Below are positions 56,090 through 64,000 of a stretch of 64,000 nucleotides of DNA, piece after piece. Source of the DNA: Drosophila pseudoobscura (Eukaryota > Arthropoda > Insecta > Diptera > Drosophilidae). The DNA lies in contig NC_046681.1 in assembly GCF_009870125.1 (NCBI RefSeq), positions 28,542,001 to 28,606,000 on the forward strand, given 5' to 3'. Position 1 is the first letter of the stretch. Every line of letters begins with the position of its first letter. Under the pieces are notes generated by a model. That model saw only the letters and a program-made list of their open reading frames with translations. It made no database searches and was not told where the DNA came from. The position numbers and the translations under genes are program-made.

Positions 56090-59000
56090 TTGATGCACGA
56101 TCGAAGCGTGTGTTTGGGAGGCTCGTGAATGATTTATCTAATGATTATTTTCAAGAAAATGCTGCAAATTCTAGGTGTTGTTTTCAATTCTGAAAATCTT
56201 ATTTCATTGTCTCTATAAAAGGTTCAATCCTGGAATTTCAAACCCCAAAAATATCTCTGAATTGGCCACTAGATTTTCCCCCGTGCACTGCCACTTTATG
56301 CTCTATTTCTCTCTCTAATTTCTCCCAGTGTTTAAGCACTTAAACTATGATTACCAACAACATCTTAACCACTTATCATCATCATCGTCCTCAAGTGTGT
56401 GATCAGCTACCTGAGTTATCATTATCGCTGAATTCCAGTTAGCACTACAGGTAGTTTGTTTCTTGTTCTTGTTTTTTTGCCCACTCGGCGTCTAGAGGAG
56501 GCGTGTCACCAAAGGCTCATGCCCATGTGTTAACACATAATTTGTTGAGAGCCCAGCCAGCCAGCCAGCCAGATGGACGGACAAAAACCCAGACGGAGGC
56601 GAGTATCGGGTTTACCTCGAGTGTGTGCACAGACCACGCCCCCTCCTCCTCCTCCTGCTGCTGCTGTGGCTGCTTCTGTTGTTCCTTTTGGACCGACCGT
56701 CCGTCTGGCTACCGTATTTACGCCATTCGAACGGGTTTCCTTGGACGGTTACCGTCTCGCCTTGTGTTGTTTGCCGCCGATATGCAAATATTTGCCACGA
56801 ACGAACGCCCCGATATGATATGCATTGTCTGGGCCAATTTTCAATCGAATCCAATCCTCCGGCGCATGGCGGAGCGGGCTGGAAAAAGTGCAGCAGAAAA
56901 AATATATATAAGGAACGGGTCGAAAAGGTGCGTAATGACTTTATTTATGGCCGGAGACTCAGACAATAGCCTCGGGAGAAACCAATGCAATATTTGCATG
57001 TTCAAGTCATTTTGTGCTCTGGCATCCTTTTTGCGAAAGTGTTGACAGGCCATAAATACTCCAAGGACCTGGGGAATTTAATGAGTTTCGTGGCCCCCAG
57101 ACCGATGTATGATTTCACGGGAATTTCATTGGGAAATTATATACATATTTTGAGGGGAAGGGGGATGGGGCTGGGGGGAATCTTTCGACCTGACTCCAAT
57201 TTAAATACCAAAAACAACGGCTCAATTAATCATTGTCTGCTCAATTTTTCATTGTCACCGAGGGGCATGCACCAGTAGGATGACAATTTAGGTTGGGGTT
57301 GGGTGTCCCCTCCTCTCTCCCATGGGCCCCTGGATGTAGATCTGGCTCTGGCTCTGGTTCTGGCTCTGGCCTATTTCATATTTGATGAAGCACTTCGTTT
57401 GTGTCCTGTCCTCTCTCTCTGTCTGTCTGTCATCCATTCTGTTGCCATATTCCCGGATACATTAGGCGGACCCTCTACCTCGCCCTTGCTTCAAAATTTT
57501 CATCCGTTTTTCATCCCCCAGTCGCTGCTCCTCTCCCCTCGATGCCTGTCATTCTATTCATTTTCAAAAATTTCTACCTGAGAGTGAGAGGCAGTGGCTG
57601 TTCGCTCTATTGTTGCTGAAGTGCCACGCGCTGGCTGGTGGCACAACAGAGAAATCTCCTCTAACAGAATGCTTCATCGCCTTTGATGAAGTGGGCTTTG
57701 CATATAGGGATTTACACAAAACCCTTCCCTTCCCCGGCATATGGGATGGGTGGCGCTCCCTGTTTTCGGATAAACGTTTAAATAGTTTCCTTTCATTTGC
57801 ATAATATTCTAGGGGTTGTGCCCGCAGTTCTTGGTAAAAAATTTTGTAATTTAATAATCTTTATTTTTTTGGGGGAATTTTTCTGTCAAAGGATGTGAAA
57901 GAGTTTTTTGACCCTGCTAAATGAGTTTTGTGTGGGGAAATGTGTGGGAAAAGGGTTTAGAATGAGGGAGCATCTCTTAGGACTTAAAAACCATTAGAGA
58001 TGAGATTGAGGAGCTTTAAATCCTACTTTTCAATGTCTTCTAAATATTAAGAGTCTCTTTCTTTATAGCTGTTAAAGAGCCACCTCTCTAAAGCACCTTC
58101 CTTCGCCTCTTAACCCATCACCCACAACTTTCATTTCGCTGCCAATTTAGTGGCCCTTAAAAGTATTTAATAGCCCTCCATTCAAGCACAATAAAATCTC
58201 ATAAAAAGTCTTACTTCCTTGTTGAATATTAAATCTAAAACGTAGCCTGAATGAGTGGAAATTATTCGAAAAATGGCCATAAATTGATTCGAGTTTGGGT
58301 CTCGTACTCGTAAAACGGAATTTGAATTGGAATTCGAAAGCGCGTGAAAGAAAATGATGCCAAAGTTTTGTTTGTGCGGGTGAAAAGCGCCTGTCAATAA
58401 AATATGGAAATATGAATTTTAATTGCATGCCCCGACCATGGGGCAGGGGGCAGGGGGCAGGCCAACCAAAGTGGAAATCAATAGAGCGGAATATCAATAA
58501 GCCATACCCGCAAAGAAGAAAGCAAACATATCATCCTCAAAAGACAATTAAAGGTTCATTAGGCAAGTTTTTCTTTCTTTCTTTGTTTTTTTTTTTGGGG
58601 CTTTGGGTCGAGCGTCAAGTCAACAAATAAAAGTGTCGTAATTTATGCATTTTGTGGGTTTTCGATCTTTTATGAGCTACGAGCTACTGAAACTTGTTCA
58701 AAAACTGTTGCCAGCAGTTAAAAATCGAATAAACTAAGGCACGGAGACGGAGGCTGGGGACTGGGGACTGGCTGTGGCTACGCCTTGAGTTCTGGGGTCT
58801 TCTTTTTTTGGGGCTAAGACACAGCCCGGCAGGTGGTCGCTTGGCGTTGACTTTTAATCGATTTTAAATGACTTTAATATGGCCAGAGCTGGGCTTGCCC
58901 CAAGGAGGATGCTCCGCGGGGGCGTGTCGCAACTTTTCCTTTCCTTTTCCCCCGATACTCGATAGTGCAATTTATGGGCTTAGCTTTCAATCAACTTTAT

Positions 59001-61360
59001 AGCTAATGCATCTTTCGTGCCCTTTTTGGAGCCTGCCATGACGCATCCATCATTTGTTGTATGCTCTGCGCATATATAAATATAAATCAGACAAAACTGA
59101 AACAGAAACAGAAACATTCCAGCATCAGGTATTCATTTATGCCGAAATGTAGAGCTATGCATGATCGTCTATTCAGCATATTGTATCGCATTTTATCTTC
59201 GCTTTTAATTAAGTGACACTATGAAAAATAAAACAACTTCGGACCAACTTTGTTTTGATTAATCGCGGGATTGGGCCGCATTTCGAATGGGATTTTACAC
59301 GCTCGAAGAGCCGCTGCAGAAGCAGCTGCTCGATTGAAATGATTTTGTTTCGTTTTCGGAGAGAAGAAAACGCTGCCAAACAAATTGTAAATGATTTATA
59401 AGGCCCAAAGATCGGCTCGCCGTGGGCTTGTTACCCCCGAAACTATGGGTTTATTAGCGGCCCAGAAGCGGGTTATGCAAATCGCGTACATTTCGATAAT
59501 TTGTTTGGTAGTCAACTCCGTCAACTGATTAGCAGATGCCATAGATACAGATACACCGTAAACGCCGTATGCTCCGTGGAGTAGCCAAAGCTCTCCGTTT
59601 TCATAGCTAATTGCAATTAAGATGCCGCTGTGGAGATAGCCCCCGAGGAGGTGAGAATTAAATGTATTTGTGAGTCGAGTTTCGGGACAGACGATGTTCA
59701 ATGGGGCACTGGGGGAGCGAGGTGTGTTCTCTGGAGGTTATAAATGACAAGAGATCGTTAAAATTGGTTAACAATCATTTGGAGCTCGGATTAAATACTC
59801 CTGAATGGAGAATTCAGAGATCAATGAAGTCTTACATCAATTTAAAGAAATTTTGTTAATGAATTTGTTTAATTTTCGAAAGAAATTCCATTGAAGAAGA
59901 GTAGAATGTGTGGAATATTGTTAGAGAATAATTCATTTGAGAAACTTTTGGGCCTTAAAGAGGCACTACAGATTTCAGCGAATACCAACAACTAATTAGG
60001 CCCTAAAAAATCATCCTTATTGAGGTTGTTTCTGGCTCTCTTGGCCCTTGCCTGATTCAGTGTTCCCTTCCCAAAGTGAATCCCCAAGTCCACACATCGT
60101 TAGCCATAACTCAGGGCCAATCAGCCAGACCATTTGTCACTGTACATCATCCACATGACGGTCACACCCAAGGAACCCAATAATCGCCTGGCTCAGGCTA
60201 GTTATAAGATCATTAGCCATATCCCTCTCGTTCCCAGGCGAACAATCGACAATTGTTGGACCAGAAATCCTCCTGCTCGTTGAAGATAATAACGCGTAAA
60301 AAGCAAATAAAATTATTGTCAACACAATCGGTTATTGTGCAACGAAAAGTCAGCGGCGCCTGCGCAGCTGTTGGAAACCACTCCCCTCCCCTGCCCTAGC
60401 CAGAGCCTTACACTACCTTCGCGTACCTTACACCCAAATAAGAGGGTGCGTGCCGGTTCGGGCTCGGGATTATAGATGAGGGACACACAGCCCAGACAGC
60501 CCAGACATGGCGTGTTGCACATCGCGTAGCGGGTAATTAAAATAATTTCCACCATGAAATGTTGTTTTTTTTTCTTTTTCAAGGGCGACCATGTGTGGTA
60601 CACATTTGGGTCGGAACTTCTGGGGGTGGAAAGACCCAAAAACCCAAACCTAGGGCGAAGCCTGGGCCTAGGACAATGTGATTGCCGGAGCGTTATGTAG
60701 AGCATGTCGGGGCGACATCAAAAAAGCCACCGAAAAATCCCACATCCTGTGCGAAAAGTCCTTGACAGCGGCACAACACCCACTCTCTCGCAACCTTCTG
60801 CACGGTGCGAGTACTTTGTGCTCTGTGTGCTCCGTGCCAAATAGCTTGAATATTAAATATTTTTGCTAATATCATTAAAAAGTTTTCACTTTGTGCAACA
60901 TTCTCTTCTGTGACGACGCTTTGTGCCTGCTGCTGCTGCCCCTGCTGCCACACAGCAATTAAAAAGTGAAAAGTTGACAATTTTCTCAGGCTGCAGTTGC
61001 CACTTCCACATCCCCATCCCCATCCTCCCCTCTGGAGCTGTCCAAAACGTTGTTCCGTTCGTCATCTTTTGTGGCTTTCGCCCCTGCTGTGGGGGGCTTC
61101 TACTTTAATTAGCAGAAATAAATTGTAGGAATTTCTGCGTGATTATGCCAGTGGAAGGAGTGGGAAGCTCCTTTTAATTTTGGCTTTTCGGTGAGATTTG
61201 GGAGGCAACGCCGGGCTGGCCGACTACAAAGGCAGCCAATTAATGCGGCACCTAATGGCCTCAGACCCTGTAATTATCGACATTTTGCGAGGCTATGCAT
61301 GGCGATAGATCGGGAAAAGGCTTGCAAGTCAATTGTTGAATTAAGAATGGAATAAACCAG

Positions 61361-61475
61361 ATGTAGAACGTGTTTAACACCCAAAAGGAAGCGTTTCCGA
61401 GCCCATAAGGTATATATATTCTAGATCTGCACTTATATCAGAGTCGAATAGACCTAGGACATCGAGACTCCTGTG
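61361..61475 (+). mobile_element. INE-1/DINE-1 (Helitron-like) relic
   Basis: The segment around 61381-61430 closely follows the conserved body of Drosophila INE-1/DINE-1: an AAAAGGA-x-GCGTTTCCGA block, then a CCATAAGGTATATATATTCT-type block, a GATC-like spot, then GAGTCGA and a GACCTAG-type piece. The ends are not preserved, as expected for an old, inactive copy. The match is from memory of the family. Confidence 0.7.
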
Positions 61476-61983
61476 GTATTACACAGTCCACAATGTACAG
61501 TGGATTTAAAGTAGAGCCTCGGCCCTTGCCGCTGCTCACAACGCTCCCGCTCGCTTTTATGACAGATGGAAGTTCGGCGGAGCAAAAGGAAAAAAGGGGA
61601 AAACCTTTGCTAATTTAGAACATTATTTTCTTTAAAATCTTGGATAATTATGGATTACCTCAGACTTTTTCTAAATTCGAATTCGATGATTTTTGTATGA
61701 TATTCAAGGAAATAATTGTAGGAACACAATATATATCCCATAAAATATGTCTTCCTATTGCCATTTAATCCCCAGAGAGATTAATCCCCACAGAGAAAGT
61801 TCTTTAGTTCTTTAGTTTTTACGATCTCTGGTCACGCATAAAGCGGAGCCCTGAATACTTCATTAGCCCCCATAGGAGGCGGCACAAACGTTATTTACGC
61901 CACAAAACCAATTGAATAATTCACTTTCAATGACCCATAAATATTTCCATGTCCTTCACTGACGAAACAGAAATCAATTTAAC

Positions 61984-62010
61984 CTTTTTTTTGCCCTCTT
62001 CTATTTGCAG
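61984..62010 (+). other. CadN: 3' splice site before the CadN exon
   Basis: A pyrimidine-rich tract (CTTTTTTTTGCCCTCTTC) leads to ATTTGCAG at 62010. This is the best acceptor before the start codon and implies that the 5' untranslated region begins in one or more upstream exons. Confidence 0.65.
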
Positions 62011-62257
62011 AAACCCACACAAAGCAAAAAGAGAAGAAAAACCCAGGAAAATGTATTAAACTCTGGATCGAGGAACAAAGGAAACGAATCCATGAATAAT
62101 TCAAAAGTAAAGTGTAAAATCCACAAGTAATAGTTATAGAGAGAGAGAGAGAGAGACAGCGAGAGAGAGAGAGAGAGAGGTAGAGAAGCAGAGGAAACGA
62201 GGACGAGAGTCAACAATTAACTTGGCCAGAAGCAAAGCCAACGCGTGCCCCACCAGA
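62011..62257 (+). other. CadN: CadN 5' untranslated segment of the exon
   Basis: Non-coding sequence between the acceptor and the ATG. It contains an interrupted (GA)n microsatellite at 62138-62180 and short AG-rich stretches. The ATG is preceded by CACCAGA, a good fly start context. Confidence 0.65.
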
Positions 62258-63869
62258 ATGGCGGCACGACGTTGCCACTTGGCCCGCTCCCGCGACGGGG
62301 GGCCGCTCCGGCAACGTACTGCTTGCAACAGACTCAATCTATCCTCCTGCGCGATAATTGTGGTAGTGGTCCACCTGCTGGCCGTCTCCCAGGCCGGGAG
62401 CGAGGAGGAGACCAGCTTTGCCGGCCTCTCGGCGGAGAATGCCGCCCGGATGCTGGCCGGGAGTCCCGGCGATGCGGAGAAGAGCTCCTCCCATCACAGC
62501 GAGATGTCCCTGGTCCTGCCCCACGACACCTATCCCGGTTTTAGCATCAAGAAATTTAGGACACATCCGGTCAAAGGGAATGGCACGTCGCACGGCGGTG
62601 CCAGGGGCGGAACTGGGGCAGGAAGTGCCGCCTATCACATGCTGGACAGCGACTACTCCAAGTACTTCACGGTGCTCGATGACGGAGTGGTGATGACCAC
62701 GGCGGACATCTCGCCGCTGGTCAATCGTCCCGTTCAGCTGGTGGTGGTGGAGCAGACCCCCAACGCCACCAACACCCACAACCTGCAGCTGTTCGTGATG
62801 CACCGCAACGACATGCTGCGGTTCTCGGGCTCCCTGCTGGACGCCAGCGGCGAGGTGCGGGAGAACCATCCCGCCGGCACACGGGTGCGCGGCGTGCCCC
62901 TGATGCAGGCCTTCTCGGGGTCCATTCTGGACGAGGAGCTGGCCAAGCCCAAGAAGGTGCGCTACACCATCATCGATGGCAATGTGGACGACGCCTTCGC
63001 CCTGCAGGAGCGCAAGGCCAATCAGAACGTCCAGCTGAACGCCAGGTCCCTGGTGATTGATGGCAACGACGAGTCCGGCGTGTGGCTGGTCACCAACCGT
63101 CCCCTGGACAGGGAGCTGCGCGCGCACTATGACCTCTCCGTGGAGGCCTCCGATGTGGACGGCCTGGACAAGACTGTGTCCAGGATACAAATCGCCGTGC
63201 TGGACGAGAACGACAACAGGCCCGTGTTCAAGTCGCAGGACTACAAGTTCGCCATCGCCGGCCAGAAGTCCTCCAGCATGGAGAGCAACAACAGCGTCAC
63301 CTACCAGCGCTTCGCCATCCTGGGCAAGGTGGAGGCCACCGATGCCGACGGCGACAAGATTGCCTATCGCCTGCAGTCCCCCTCCAATGTGGTCATCATT
63401 GTCCCCCAAACGGGCGAAATAATGCTCGCGGGAGAGCCCAGCGCCAGCGAGCTGCTCATCGAAGTGGTGGCCCACGATCTGCGGTATCCCAGCCTCCTGA
63501 GCGCCCAGCCAGCCAAGGTCCTGCTGGAGTTCCTGGCCCCCGAGCCGGTGTCCTTCATCATGCAGCACCTGGAACACGACGAGGTCAATCTGCACTCGCA
63601 TCATCGCGAGAAGCGGCGTGTGACCCGCGCCGTGCGACCCACCAAGCGGATCGAGTTCACCGAAGCCGACGGCGACACGGAGGGCAAGAGCGTTTTCCAA
63701 CTGGAGAAGGAGACCGACAAGGAGACCTTCAAGATACGCGACGACAATCCCTGGGTGACGGTGGAGACCAATGGAGCGGTGCGCGTCAAGAAGAAGTGGG
63801 ACTACGAGGAGCTTGGACCAGAGAAAACCATCGATTTTTGGGTCATCATCACGAATATGGGACACAATG
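62258..63869 (+). CDS. CadN: N-cadherin, first coding exon (partial gene)
   Basis: 537 codons plus one base, ending at a donor AATG|GTGAGT. This is the start of a classical neuronal cadherin, a calcium-dependent adhesion receptor that guides axon targeting. A hydrophobic signal sequence lies at about residues 31-46 (Ala-Ile-Ile-Val-Val-Val-Val-His-Leu-Leu-Ala-Val). The distinctive Phe-Ala-Gly-Leu-Ser-Ala-Glu-Asn-Ala-Ala-Arg-Met-Leu stretch matches Drosophila CadN as I know it. A calcium-binding Asp-Glu-Asn-Asp-Asn cadherin linker lies at about 314-319 and Asp-Ala-Asp-Gly-Asp at about 362. A furin-type site His-His-Arg-Glu-Lys-Arg-Arg at about 447-453 ends the prodomain. The next exons, with most cadherin repeats, laminin-G domains, membrane segment and catenin tail, lie beyond the window. 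The frame stays open past the donor to the window end, so length alone would not mark the exon end. Confidence 0.93.
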
Positions 63870-64000
63870 GTGAGTGTTTTATATGCTTTATATGTTTTGA
63901 GTTTAAGGTATGGTCGGGGGCCACTGATGGCCTCCTCCTCATCGTGATTTATCCCCAATTATTCGCCTGTTTTCCCATTAGGCATTCTCATAAATATTCC
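63870..64000 (+). other. CadN: CadN intron (start)
   Basis: It begins GTGAGT. A TTTTCCCATTAG acceptor-like sequence ends at 63981, but the few codons after it do not continue the cadherin as I know it, so the true next exon is probably further right. Confidence 0.6.

Larger units (their letters stand above)
46455..61983. other. Host non-coding DNA, distal part, probable CadN 5' intron or upstream region
   Basis: No supportable gene. Contents include a TG microsatellite, an AT-rich low-complexity block, a 12-bp tandem array, two copies of the dispersed GC-rich repeat and an INE-1 relic, listed separately. Short open frames lack domains and follow the repeats. Confidence 0.6.

Noticed and set aside
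62339..63958. A 539-codon open frame on the minus strand
   Set aside because: It is the antisense shadow of the GC-rich CadN coding exon; the plus-strand frame has a signal peptide and cadherin motifs.
63982..64000. Second CadN exon after the ATTAG at 63981
   Set aside because: The acceptor is weak and the following codons do not match the next CadN segment as I know it. The window ends too soon to judge.
1..64000. CRISPR arrays, rRNA, tRNA and bacterial-type operons
   Set aside because: No spaced direct repeats with unique spacers, no tRNA cloverleaf and no rRNA motif were seen. The compact gene block belongs to a eukaryotic virus-like transposon.

Overview
The window is genomic DNA of a fruit fly (Drosophila). 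Most of it is gene-poor, microsatellite-rich host DNA. The host is identified by the first coding exon of the N-cadherin gene CadN at the right end (ATG at 62258, donor at 63870), a relic of the Drosophila INE-1/DINE-1 repeat at about 61361-61475, short fly-type introns and abundant (CT)n, (CA)n and CAG-type tracts. The species cannot be fixed from this sequence alone.

Region by region. Positions 1-11780 hold no gene I can support: simple repeats, a G-rich tract, a 20-base C run and one possible DINE-1-like fragment. Positions 11781-27751 are one complete, apparently very young Polinton/Maverick, a self-synthesising virus-like DNA transposon of 15971 bp. It has 1479-bp terminal inverted repeats with a single mismatch found by eye and a perfect 6-bp target duplication (ATTAGC). 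Positions 27758-33858 are host non-coding DNA. Positions 33859-35463 hold a two-exon host gene for an unrecognised 515-residue membrane protein. Positions 35534-61983 are again non-coding and are probably the upstream region or long 5' introns of CadN. Positions 62011-63869 are a CadN exon (end of the 5'UTR plus first coding part) and 63870-64000 is intron.

The Polinton carries its full working set in modules. A leftward block (20201 down to 14956) is packed like a bacterial operon and encodes a 171-residue protein, a 46-residue zinc-knuckle peptide, the packaging ATPase, a small basic protein with a hydrophobic tail, a 228-residue protein, a probable penton (minor capsid) protein, a basic possible membrane-active protein, the major capsid protein and the adenovirus-type maturation protease. 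A rightward pair (20310-21938) encodes an unknown protein and the retroviral-type integrase with a chromodomain. A leftward spliced gene (26050-22054) encodes protein-primed DNA polymerase B. Left-end accessory genes encode a two-finger C2H2 protein, a spliced 106-residue probable OB-fold-like protein and a 99-residue unknown. Each terminal repeat carries an identical copy of a gene for a very acidic 117-residue protein.

Replication (polymerase B), integration (integrase plus chromodomain) and particle formation (capsid, ATPase, protease) all appear open-reading and intact once two 64-bp introns are recognised. The less expected features are the acidic protein gene duplicated inside the terminal repeats, an inverted copy of the 21-bp element tip 484 bp inside each end, the intron immediately after an ATG, the overlapping stop/start junctions in the capsid block, the shared bidirectional promoter at about 20224-20261, and a polymerase whose treble-clef motif seems to have lost its histidines.
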